From Hyphomicrobium nitrativorans NL23 (GTDB taxonomy: Bacteria > Pseudomonadota > Alphaproteobacteria > Rhizobiales > Hyphomicrobiaceae): DNA of 64,000 nucleotides. The stretch is from assembly GCF_000503895.1 (NCBI RefSeq), contig NC_022997.1, positions 2,252,501 to 2,316,500 on the forward strand, in the 5' to 3' direction. The position numbers were made by a program, and so were the translations under genes. How positions within the stretch are numbered: the first letter of the stretch is position 1; every line of letters starts with the position of its first letter. The notes below the pieces were generated by a model. That model was not told the DNA's origin and made no database searches. It saw only the letters and a list, made by a program, of their open reading frames with translations. Below, in pieces: positions 48,021 through 57,481 of the stretch.

Positions 48021-49112
48021 ATGCTCGGCAAACACACGCTTTCGGTCTATATCGGACGGCGCTTCCTGACGGCGATCTTCGGCGTCTTCGGGCTCTGCTC
48101 GATCCTGATCTTCATGATTGATTTCGTGGAGCTTTTACGCCAAGCCGGCAAGTACGGCAGCGTTCCGGCCTGGCTGCTGGCCTGGATTACGCTCCTGAGG
48201 CTTCCCGCCTACACCGAGATGCTGCTGCCGTTCGCGATTCTCGTCGGCTCCATCGGAGCCCTTCTGATGCTGGCGCGGAAAAGCGAGCTTGCGGTCATGC
48301 GCGCGGGCGGCATGTCCGTGTGGCAGTTCCTGCGGCCGGCGCTCGCGGTGGCCCTGGGACTCGGCGTCCTGAGTTCGATTGCCTTCAACCCGCTTGCGGC
48401 CGGTGCCCGAGACCGGGCCGAAGACCTCTACGCCGAGGCGTTCGACCGCGAGTTGCAGCTGCTCGGAAAGGGGTCGGGGCCGTGGCTGCGCCAGGATGGA
48501 CCCGACGGCCAATCGGTCTTGAGCGCGGCGTCGGTCCAGAGCCATGGGACAGAACTCCGGTCCGTCACGGCCTTCGTCTACGACGAGAACGGGAAGTTTG
48601 CGGAACGGGTGGATGCGCGCACCGCCACCCTCGAAGAAGGCGTCTGGGTGCTCGACGAGGCCATGGTGTCGGGCGTCGGCCGTCAACCGGAATCGTACCC
48701 GACGTATCTGTTGTCCACATACCTCTCTCCCGAACGTGTCGCGGACGCCTTCGGAAGCGTCATCTCGCTTTCGTTCTGGGAGCTTCCAGACCTTATTTAC
48801 ATCACTGAAAAAGCGGGGCTTTCATCAGCTCAATTGCGCATTCAATACGAGCTGCTGCTGAGCCGTCCGTTGCTGTGCGTCGCCATGGTTTTTTTAGCGG
48901 CAACTGTGTCGTTGCGGTCCTTCCGCTCTGGAGGCATCCAGACTATGGTCGTCACCGGAATGGCTGGGGGCTTCGGGTTTTTCCTTTTTGCTGAAATATC
49001 AAGGCAAATCGGGACGGCGGGCCTCGCTCCGATCTGGGCGGCGGTGTGGATTCCTGTGCTGCTGGTCATTCTGGTTTCGGTAACGGTGCTCTTGCACCAG
49101 GAGGACGGCTGA
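48021..49112 (+). CDS. lptG: LPS export ABC transporter permease LptG
   Basis: A 363-residue partner of LptF with the same layout. It begins LSVYIGRRFLTAIFGVFGLC, has the coupling-helix region LARKSELAVMRAGGMSVWQ that contacts LptB, and ends with membrane helices including GGFGFFLFAEISRQIG. It is translationally linked to lptF (3-nt gap) and lptD (adjacent). Confidence 0.95.
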   Translation: MLGKHTLSVYIGRRFLTAIFGVFGLCSILIFMIDFVELLRQAGKYGSVPAWLLAWITLLRLPAYTEMLLPFAILVGSIGALLMLARKSELAVMRAGGMSVWQFLRPALAVALGLGVLSSIAFNPLAAGARDRAEDLYAEAFDRELQLLGKGSGPWLRQDGPDGQSVLSAASVQSHGTELRSVTAFVYDENGKFAERVDARTATLEEGVWVLDEAMVSGVGRQPESYPTYLLSTYLSPERVADAFGSVISLSFWELPDLIYITEKAGLSSAQLRIQYELLLSRPLLCVAMVFLAATVSLRSFRSGGIQTMVVTGMAGGFGFFLFAEISRQIGTAGLAPIWAAVWIPVLLVILVSVTVLLHQEDG

Positions 49113-51572
49113 GTGATGCGTGTTGCGCACGAGCTGCTGCCGACATGCATGAAGGTTTCGCCCACGTATTCTCGCCGCTTTGGTAGGGGATGCGGGGCTT
49201 TGCGCGTGCTTGCCTCGACCCTCCTCCTCTGCTCGGCCGCAGCGCTTCCGCTCATTGCCACCTCGCCTTCGGCACACGCCCAGGGCTATAGCGAGGAGTA
49301 CCGGAGCACGGGCGGCGGAGCCCCCTCCGCATTCCCCCAGCAGCCCGGCGGCATGTTCGGCACGCCCCAGAAGGTCGACGAGACGCTGCCGCTCTACCTG
49401 CAGGGCGACGAGCTGATCTACGACACGTCGGGCAACCGCGTGATCGCGCGCGGCAACGTCGAAATCTATTACAACAAGAATATCTTGACGGCCGACCAAG
49501 TCATCTACGACCAGGGCGCCAACACGCTCACCGCCTCCGGCAACGTCGAACTCAAGGAAGCCAACGGCAACGTCATTCGCGCCGATGCCTACACGCTGAC
49601 GGACGACTTCCGCGACGGCTTCGTGCAGTCGCTTTCGGTGGTCACGCGCGACGATTCCCGCATTACCGCAGACCGTGGCGAACGGCGCGAGGGCAACGTC
49701 ACCGAATTCTCCGAAGCGACCTTCACGGCGTGTAAGAGCGACGGCAACGTTCCGCCGCTGTGGTGCGTCGGCGCGCGGCGCATCATTCACGACCAGCAGG
49801 CTGCCACGATCCGCTATCAGGACGCCGAGTTCAAAGTGCTCGGGACGACGATCGCTTATCTGCCCTACTTCGAGCACCCCGATCCGTCGGTGAAGCGCAA
49901 GAGCGGCTTCCTGGCGCCGAGCTACGGCAATTCCGACGAACTCGGCATCTTCGTCGAGCTGCCGTATTACTTCGCCCTTTCGCCCCACTACGATTTCACG
50001 TTCCGCCCCCGTTACATGAGCGACCAGGGCGTGCTGTGGCAGGGCGACTGGCGCCAGAAGCTCGCGAACGGCGAGTATTCGATCACCTTTGCCGCCATCG
50101 ACCAGGATTGGACCAAGCTGCCGAGCGGCAATCCGGATCTCGACGGCTGGCGGGGCAGCATCGAGACGCGCGGCCGCTTCTCGCTTTCGAGCTGGTGGAG
50201 CTACGGCTGGAACGCCACATTCGAAAGCGACGACAACTTCCGCCGCTTCTACAAGCTCGACAGTCTGCTGCTGACGGATCGCGTCAACGACATCTGGCTC
50301 GAAGGCATTTCGGATCGGAACTACTTTAGCGCCAAGCTCTATCACTTCGAGAGCCTGCTCCGCAGGGACGATTCCGCGGACGCACTTGTTCATCCGGTGA
50401 TCGACCACAACTACGTCTTCCACGATCCCGTGCTTGGCGGCGAGTTGTCATGGAGATCTCACGCGCTGAGCCTCTCCCGCTCAGACGTGCGGATCGGGCA
50501 AGGAGCCAACCTGATCTCTCAGGACATGAACCGTGCAATCACCGAAGTGAAATGGCGCCGCCGGTTTACGGATGCGGTCGGTATCACCTACACGCCCTTC
50601 GGCGAGTTGCGCGGCGACGTCTATCAGATCAACTACGAAGATCCGAACGCGCCCGGTTTGGCCGGCCTTGACGACACCTTCCTGCGCGGCTTGGCGACGG
50701 GTGGTGCGACTGTGTCTTACCCCTGGGTCGCCAACGTCGGGAGCACATCGCATGTGATCGAGCCGATCGGCCAGATCATCACGCATAACGCCAGCGCCAA
50801 GCAGGAAGGCCTGCCCAACGAAGACGCGAAGAGCTTGGTTTTCGACGACACGAACCTGTTCGATACCAACAAGTTTTCGGGCTACGACCGCTTCGAGACC
50901 GGCACTCGCGCCAACGTTGGCGTGCAGTACACCTTCCAGGGCCCCGTGGGGTATGCCCGCGTGCTCGCCGGCCAGAGCTTCCACCTCTCGGGCGAGAACG
51001 CCTACAACGAGGACACGGCGGCGTTTGGAACCCGCAGCGGCCTCGAAACCAAAAGCTCGGATTACGTGCTCGGCGTTTATCTTGCGCCGACCGACATCTT
51101 CCGCGTGATCGCCCAGTCTCGCTTCGACGAGGACGACCTCACGTTGCGCCGCCAGGAGCTGGCCGCGACCTTCAACTATGGTCCACTCGCTCTGGGCGCG
51201 TCGTACACGTACACGAATACGAACCTGCTCGACGAAACGGTCGGGCTGACCAACGCATTCCTTACCGAGCAGGACATTTCGGCCTATGGCACCCTGAGGC
51301 TCACCGATCGTTGGTCGCTGTCGGGCTCGATGCGCTACGATCTCGAAGGCGGCAAGCGTCTGTACGATTCGATCACCCTCGCCTACCTCGACGAATGTTT
51401 CATGCTGAGCGCCACCTACAGCCAGACCTTCTTCGAAGACGTCGACCGCGACATTCGCCCCGATCAGGTCGTGATGCTGCGCTTCGAGTTGAAGCACCTC
51501 GGCGGCTTCAACTATCAGACCAACGTCGTCGACTTCATGGGCGGCGAGGACGCGACCGTCTATCAGCAGTAA
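49113..51572 (+). CDS. lptD: LPS-assembly outer-membrane protein LptD
   Basis: An 819-residue outer-membrane protein that inserts LPS into the outer leaflet. A signal peptide covers about the first 55 residues (hydrophobic core LASTLLLCSAAALPLIA). The OstA-like N-terminal beta-jellyroll (YDTSGNRVIARGNVEIYYN) is followed by a beta-barrel that starts around GFLAPSYGNSDELG and ends in alternating aromatic strands. Start candidates are GTG 49113 and ATG 49116, with AGGAGG 8-11 nt upstream. It directly follows lptG. Confidence 0.95.
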   Translation: MMRVAHELLPTCMKVSPTYSRRFGRGCGALRVLASTLLLCSAAALPLIATSPSAHAQGYSEEYRSTGGGAPSAFPQQPGGMFGTPQKVDETLPLYLQGDELIYDTSGNRVIARGNVEIYYNKNILTADQVIYDQGANTLTASGNVELKEANGNVIRADAYTLTDDFRDGFVQSLSVVTRDDSRITADRGERREGNVTEFSEATFTACKSDGNVPPLWCVGARRIIHDQQAATIRYQDAEFKVLGTTIAYLPYFEHPDPSVKRKSGFLAPSYGNSDELGIFVELPYYFALSPHYDFTFRPRYMSDQGVLWQGDWRQKLANGEYSITFAAIDQDWTKLPSGNPDLDGWRGSIETRGRFSLSSWWSYGWNATFESDDNFRRFYKLDSLLLTDRVNDIWLEGISDRNYFSAKLYHFESLLRRDDSADALVHPVIDHNYVFHDPVLGGELSWRSHALSLSRSDVRIGQGANLISQDMNRAITEVKWRRRFTDAVGITYTPFGELRGDVYQINYEDPNAPGLAGLDDTFLRGLATGGATVSYPWVANVGSTSHVIEPIGQIITHNASAKQEGLPNEDAKSLVFDDTNLFDTNKFSGYDRFETGTRANVGVQYTFQGPVGYARVLAGQSFHLSGENAYNEDTAAFGTRSGLETKSSDYVLGVYLAPTDIFRVIAQSRFDEDDLTLRRQELAATFNYGPLALGASYTYTNTNLLDETVGLTNAFLTEQDISAYGTLRLTDRWSLSGSMRYDLEGGKRLYDSITLAYLDECFMLSATYSQTFFEDVDRDIRPDQVVMLRFELKHLGGFNYQTNVVDFMGGEDATVYQQ

Positions 51573-51773
51573 ATGCGGCGCAGTCCTCGGCGGGCGCGCT
51601 CGGCGCTGAGCGGCACAACTGTTAACCCTGAACCGCTCGCCCGACCGGCGCTCCCCGCGCCTTGGCATGGCCACGGTTGGTGTGGATAAAAGTTCCACCC
51701 TTTGCGATGGTGTCGTCCGGGCTTTATCCTCAAATCGAGTCAAGGCATCGCAGCGTGCCGCGAGACAGCGAAG

Positions 51774-53000
51774 ATGACCAACCTATTCCGTGCCGCATCC
51801 CTTTTGTCGACCGCGCTCCGTTCGGGAGCCGGGGTTGCGCTCGCCCTTTGGGTCGTCGCGCCGGCCAGCGCGCACGCTCAGGGCACCGGAACCCTCACCG
51901 CTAATGTCGAACAGGCTGAGCCCCAACAGGGTCCGGGCCGGGCCCCGCGCTCCAAGGGCGCGCAGGGAATTGCCGTGCTGGTCAACGACGAGCCGATCAC
52001 TGCCTATGAGATCGAGCAGCGCGCGGCGTTTCTCGCGCTTCAGGGTGGCGGCCGCAGCGCCGATGACATGAAGGCCAAAGCCGAAGCGCGCTGGAAGCGC
52101 ATCGTGCAGGATCCGAACACGAACAAGCGATTCCAGGACTTCCTGAAGAAGAACAACGTGCAGTCCCAGGAGCAGGCGCGCGCGCTGCAGGAGAAGTTCA
52201 TCAAGCAGTTGCAGAGCAACATGATGGCCGAGATCCAGCGCGAAGCGCGCTCGGGCGCGGTCTCAAGGTCGCGCGGCCCGGCTCAGGACGAGTTGATCGA
52301 GGAGAAGCTCAAGCTTCAGGAAGCCCGCCGCCACAACGCCGTTGCCGAGGATGAAGACGTCAATCGCATCATCGCGGGCATTGCCGAGCGCAACAACATG
52401 AACATCGAGCAGTTCGGCAAGCATATGAAGGGTATGGGCGTCGATATCGAGACGATGCGCGCCCGCTTCCGCGCCGAAATTTCCTGGCGGGAAGTCGTGC
52501 GCCGCCGCTTCGGCAGCATGGTTGCCATCACCGAGCGCGACGTCGATCGCTTCGTCGCCAACACGCCGATGGCTCAGGCCGACCTTGAGTTGCAGCTCCG
52601 CCGCATCACGCTTCCGCTTCCCGCTCAAGTCGATCAGGCGGTCATCGCGCGCCGCATTTCGGAAGCGGACCTGCTCGCGGCGCGCTACACGGGCTGCGAA
52701 TCCATGCCCGCCCTTGCCGCCTCCGCATCCGGCGCGCAGTACGAGGACCTCGGCACCCGCAAGCCTGCGACCATTCCCGAGCCGATGCGCACGCTCCTGC
52801 TCAATGCCGGCGAAGGCGATCTGCTTCCATCGAGCGTCGGCAGCGCCGGCATCGAATTGTGGGCGCTGTGCGGCCGCAGGACGGGTGGCGAATCCACACG
52901 TGAGACCGCGCAGAACGAGCTTCGCCAGAAGGAGTTCGACGTCCTTGCCCAAAGGCACCTGAAGGACCTGCAGCAAGACGCGGCCATCGAGATCCGCTGA
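51774..53000 (+). CDS. surA: SurA-like periplasmic chaperone/peptidyl-prolyl isomerase
   Basis: A 408-residue exported protein with a signal peptide (cleavage near AHAQ) and a SurA N-terminal chaperone region (IAVLVNDEPITAYEIEQRAA, then the helical part around EEKLKLQEARRHNAV and ISWREVVRRRFG). The parvulin part is weak and may be catalytically degenerate. SurA escorts LptD and other porins to the BAM complex, which fits its place after lptD. Its stop codon overlaps the pdxA start by 1 nt (TGATG). Confidence 0.87.
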   Translation: MTNLFRAASLLSTALRSGAGVALALWVVAPASAHAQGTGTLTANVEQAEPQQGPGRAPRSKGAQGIAVLVNDEPITAYEIEQRAAFLALQGGGRSADDMKAKAEARWKRIVQDPNTNKRFQDFLKKNNVQSQEQARALQEKFIKQLQSNMMAEIQREARSGAVSRSRGPAQDELIEEKLKLQEARRHNAVAEDEDVNRIIAGIAERNNMNIEQFGKHMKGMGVDIETMRARFRAEISWREVVRRRFGSMVAITERDVDRFVANTPMAQADLELQLRRITLPLPAQVDQAVIARRISEADLLAARYTGCESMPALAASASGAQYEDLGTRKPATIPEPMRTLLLNAGEGDLLPSSVGSAGIELWALCGRRTGGESTRETAQNELRQKEFDVLAQRHLKDLQQDAAIEIR

Positions 53001-54085
53001 TGACGGCGCGCGCGCCCGCCGGGGCAGATGCACCGGATCAGGCGCGACCGCTCGCGCTCAGCATGGGAGACCCGGCCGGCATCGGCCTCGATATCGCCCT
53101 CATGGCTTGGCATCGGCGCGCCGAACATGCCCTCCCGCCGTTCGTGTTTTTCGGCGACGCCGAAGCGCTTGCGGCGCGTGCCCGTGCGCTCGGGTTCGGC
53201 GGGCTTCCCGTCGAGATCGTCTCCGACGACCTTCGTTCTGTCGCGGACATCTTCACCACGCGCTTTCCCGTGTCTCCGGTGGCGTGTCCCGCCTCCGTCG
53301 TGCCCGGCACCCCGGACCCCACGAATGCACCCGCTGTGATTGGCGCGATCGAGTCGGCCGTCGAAGCGGTGCGGACGGGCGCCGCGCGCGCCGTCGTCAC
53401 CAACCCAATTTCGAAAGCCGTGCTCAAGGCGCACGGATTTCCGCATCCCGGCCACACCGAGTTTCTGGGCGCCCTGGCCGAAACCCGCTTCGGCGCAAGC
53501 AATGTCACGCCCGTGATGCTGCTCACCTCGCGCGAACTCTCCGTCGTGCCGCTCACGATCCACATCCCGCTCGCGCGCGTTCCCGCCGCGATCTCGAAAC
53601 AGGCGATCGAGGAGACGGCGCGCATCCTGCATCGCGCTCTCAATATCGATTTCGGGATTCGCGAACCGCGCATCGCGATCACGGGCCTCAATCCCCACGC
53701 AGGCGAGCAAGGAACCATGGGCGACGAGGACGAACGCATCGTAGCGCCCGCCATTGCCACGCTTCGGCGTGATGGATTGGCTGTTAGCGGACCGCATCCC
53801 GCCGACACGCTGTTCCATGCAGCCGCACGAGAGACGTACGATGCGGTCCTTGCCATGTATCACGATCAAGCTCTGATCCCGATCAAGACGCTCGCGTTCG
53901 ACACGGGCGTCAACGTGACGCTCGGCTTGCCGTTCGTTCGAACGTCGCCCGATCACGGCACGGCGTTTTCCATCGCCGCTACAGGTCAAGCACGCGCGAC
54001 GAGCCTGATCGAAGCGCTCAAATGCGCGGACGCCATTGCAACGCGCCGCGAGAGCGCCGCGCAGTGCGATGGTGCAGCCCGATGA
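53000..54085 (+). CDS. pdxA: 4-hydroxythreonine-4-phosphate dehydrogenase PdxA
   Basis: A 361-residue enzyme of pyridoxal phosphate synthesis. It has [14 protein letters not shown] at the start, [21 protein letters not shown], the metal-site [16 protein letters not shown] and the end region [13 protein letters not shown] and [13 protein letters not shown]. The gene order surA-pdxA-rsmA is conserved in Proteobacteria. The ATG overlaps the surA stop, and the end overlaps rsmA by 4 nt (ATGA). Confidence 0.96.
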   Translation: MTARAPAGADAPDQARPLALSMGDPAGIGLDIALMAWHRRAEHALPPFVFFGDAEALAARARALGFGGLPVEIVSDDLRSVADIFTTRFPVSPVACPASVVPGTPDPTNAPAVIGAIESAVEAVRTGAARAVVTNPISKAVLKAHGFPHPGHTEFLGALAETRFGASNVTPVMLLTSRELSVVPLTIHIPLARVPAAISKQAIEETARILHRALNIDFGIREPRIAITGLNPHAGEQGTMGDEDERIVAPAIATLRRDGLAVSGPHPADTLFHAAARETYDAVLAMYHDQALIPIKTLAFDTGVNVTLGLPFVRTSPDHGTAFSIAATGQARATSLIEALKCADAIATRRESAAQCDGAAR

Positions 54086-54981
54086 CGAGCGACGATGGCG
54101 CCGCCGCATCGCGTCCGGGCGCGAGCCCCGACGGTCTGCCGCCATTGCGCGATGTCATCCGCCAGCACGAACTCGCGGCGAAGAAGAGCCTGGGGCAGAA
54201 TTTTATTCTGGACCTCAACCTCACACGCCGCATCGCGCGCGCGGGCGGCGCAATCGACGGACGCACCGTGGTCGAGGTCGGCCCGGGTCCCGGCGGACTG
54301 ACGCGCGCGCTTCTCATGGAAGGCGCGGGCCGCGTGATCGCGGTCGAACGCGATTCCCGCTGTCTCCCGGCGCTCGCCGAAGTTGCCGCGCGCTATCCAG
54401 GCCGCCTCGTTGTGCACGAAGGCGATGCGCTCGAAGCGGATTGGCAAGCGCTGATCGCGAACCCGCGCGAGAAAGCCATCGTCGCGGCCAACCTTCCCTA
54501 TGGCGCTGCGACGACCTTGCTCATCGGCTGGCTCGAAACCGAACCGTGGCCACCGTGGTGGGACCGCATGGTGCTGATGTTCCAGAAGGAGGTGGCCGAG
54601 CGCATCGCCGCGGAGCCGGGCAGCAAGGCTTACGGCCGCCTCTCCGTCATTTCGCAGTGGCGGGCGGACGTGCGCATCGCGCTCACGCTCCCTCCGGCGG
54701 CCTTCACGCCCCCACCTAAAATCTCGTCCGCCGTTGTCGTGTTCACGCCGCGTGCGGAGCTTCAGCCCGCGTGCTCGGTGAAAGCGCTCGGCCGTGTCAC
54801 GGCGGCCGCGTTCGGCCAGCGGCGCAAGATGCTGCGCGTGTCTTTGAAAACGCTTGTGCAGGACCCCGATGCGCTCCTTGAAGCCGCAGGAATCGCGCCG
54901 GAGCTGCGCGCGGAGCGACTCACTGTGCGCGAGTTCGCCAAGCTCGCGCTTGTCTACGAACGTTCGCCCGCCGGGCGGTAG
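54082..54981 (+). CDS. rsmA: 16S rRNA dimethyladenosine transferase RsmA (KsgA)
   Basis: A 299-residue SAM-dependent enzyme that dimethylates two adjacent adenosines near the 3' end of 16S rRNA. It has [14 protein letters not shown], the SAM site [15 protein letters not shown], the catalytic NLPYG motif and [14 protein letters not shown] in the C-terminal domain. The start at 54082 overlaps the pdxA stop. It is the last gene of the lptF-to-rsmA operon, followed by a small inverted repeat. Confidence 0.96.
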   Translation: MTSDDGAAASRPGASPDGLPPLRDVIRQHELAAKKSLGQNFILDLNLTRRIARAGGAIDGRTVVEVGPGPGGLTRALLMEGAGRVIAVERDSRCLPALAEVAARYPGRLVVHEGDALEADWQALIANPREKAIVAANLPYGAATTLLIGWLETEPWPPWWDRMVLMFQKEVAERIAAEPGSKAYGRLSVISQWRADVRIALTLPPAAFTPPPKISSAVVVFTPRAELQPACSVKALGRVTAAAFGQRRKMLRVSLKTLVQDPDALLEAAGIAPELRAERLTVREFAKLALVYERSPAGR

Positions 54982-54993
54982 CGGCCCCCTGTC

Positions 54994-55046
54994 TGTCATC
55001 CCGGAGGCATGCTTCCAGCATGACCGAGCGCCGCGCCGGGATGACA
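54994..55046. repeat. interspersed inverted repeat, copy 1
   Basis: TGTCATCCCGG at 54994-55004 is perfectly inverted at 55036-55046 (CCGGGATGACA), giving a 53-bp element between the convergent rsmA and reductase genes. It shares the 17-nt block GAGCGCCGCGCCGGGAT with the longer copy at 61499-61635. Confidence 0.75.
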
Positions 55047-55054
55047 ACGGGCGG

Positions 55055-56128
<1,074 letters not shown>

Positions 56129-56170
56129 TTAGCTCGAAGCGCGCCGTGAGATCACGTGCGCTGCACTCTT

Positions 56171-56491
56171 TCAGAACTGCTTTTCCGGAACGCGGAACGT
56201 GATGCCGTCGAGCGCGTCGGTGATCTTGATCTGGCAGGACAGCCGGCTTTCCTTGCGCACGTCGAATGCGAAGTCGAGCATATCCTCTTCCATGGGATCG
56301 GGCGTGCCCACTTTGTCCACCCACGCCGCATCCACGTACACGTGGCACGTCGCGCACGCGCACGCCCCGCCGCACTCCGCGTCGATACCGGGCACGTCGT
56401 TCTGCTTTGCAGCCTCCATCACGGTGGCGCCGGCGTCGGCCTCCACGGTCTGGCTCGCGCCATCGGGTTGGATGAAGGTCAGTTTAACCAT
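56171..56491 (-). CDS. 2Fe-2S ferredoxin (adrenodoxin type)
   Basis: A 106-residue ferredoxin starting [18 protein letters not shown]. The cluster ligands follow the C-x5-C-x2-C pattern in [16 protein letters not shown] plus a later Cys in SRLSCQI, as in adrenodoxin/FdxB-type proteins. The start at 56491 gives the family length. It forms a two-gene operon with the reductase. Likely roles are electron supply to biosynthetic or P450-type enzymes; not ISC-linked here. Confidence 0.93.
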   Translation of the reverse strand: MVKLTFIQPDGASQTVEADAGATVMEAAKQNDVPGIDAECGGACACATCHVYVDAAWVDKVGTPDPMEEDMLDFAFDVRKESRLSCQIKITDALDGITFRVPEKQF

Positions 56492-56680
56492 GGACGGCAG
56501 GCTCCAAAAATCCAGCCGCCGCTCAGCCGACAATACTGAGAGGAGGCGCAGGCACTCAGGCTGGGCGCAATGAGTTGCGGGCAGCATTAAAGCCCGGGGC
56601 GGGGGAATTCAAGCGCCAGAGGCGGCACACCCGTTGGTGCCGCACCGGAGCCGAAAAGAAGCAGGATTTCAGAAAGTTGC

Positions 56681-57109
56681 TTATGCGAGCGACGCGCCGG
56701 GGCCAAACGCGCCGGCAACGTAGGCGCGAACGGTCTCGGCGGCCTCTTCCAGAGCGGCCAGAATCCGGGCCCGTTCGGACGCATCCTCGACGGCCGGAAG
56801 CTGTTCGGCTTCGAGGGCGAGTTCGCCCACCTGCCCTGCGCCCACCGCGCGCGCCGAGCCCTTGATGGTGTGGGCGGCGACCTGCCATTCCCGATCGGTC
56901 ACGGCAAAGCGCAGTTGCTCGATGCTGAGCGGAAGCTGCGCCACGAAAAGCCCCAGGATTTCCCGTTCGAGGTCGGGGCTTCCAAGCGTGTAGCGGGAAA
57001 GGTGCACGCGGTCGATTGGCTCCAAGGTCCCGCCCAGCGCCGGATTGGGCGTGCCGGCAAGAGCCCGGACATGGCGGAGGCGAGAGGTACGCGCGCTTTG
57101 GAGACTCAT
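56681..57109 (-). CDS. Hpt (histidine phosphotransfer) domain protein
   Basis: A 142-residue protein with an Hpt four-helix bundle in residues 30-135. The phosphorylatable histidine is in VAAHTIKGSARAVGAG, preceded by FVAQLPLSIEQLRFAV. No kinase or receiver domain is encoded nearby, so it is an orphan phosphorelay component. It is divergent from the large GPR-like protein gene across a 372-nt gap. Confidence 0.88.
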   Translation of the reverse strand: MSLQSARTSRLRHVRALAGTPNPALGGTLEPIDRVHLSRYTLGSPDLEREILGLFVAQLPLSIEQLRFAVTDREWQVAAHTIKGSARAVGAGQVGELALEAEQLPAVEDASERARILAALEEAAETVRAYVAGAFGPGASLA

Positions 57110-57481
57110 TTCAGGGCGACCTTATCAAGACGTTAATCCAAAACGTGCACCAAAATTACTAACAAGCTGTAAATAGGGAATTTATATCGCGGATGACGGC
57201 CAAAAGAAAGCGTTAATCCTGGCAAACGCGCCGGGCCGCCGGGCGAACTTCATTTGGCCCCAAACGAGGCCTACTCGGCAAAGGCTGGAAGCTCCCCCCC
57301 TCTGGCCCCTGAAATTGGGCGTTGATGGAGCCCTTTTGGGCGCCAAAACCTGTTTGAGCACAAGGCTCGGACTGCATATCATGGGGTTGGAGTTGCCGGC
57401 TTATGCGGCTCGGACGGTGGATGGCGACAAGAACAGAAATCAGGCTCGGGAGCGTCCGCAAACGCGCGCTCCGAAGGCGCC
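57110..57481. other. hpt / GPR-like divergent intergenic region
   Basis: This 372-nt gap has an A+T-rich part at about 57125-57190 that likely holds promoters. The motif GTTAATCC occurs at about 57131 and 57211. The frame of the GPR-like protein is open back to 57326 but contains no ATG, GTG or TTG before 57482. No RNA gene was seen. Confidence 0.45.

Noticed and set aside
57110-57325. CtrA boxes (TTAA-N7-TTAA) in the hpt/GPR-like promoter region
   Set aside because: GTTAATCC occurs twice but about 80 nt apart; no pair with the required 7-nt spacing was found.
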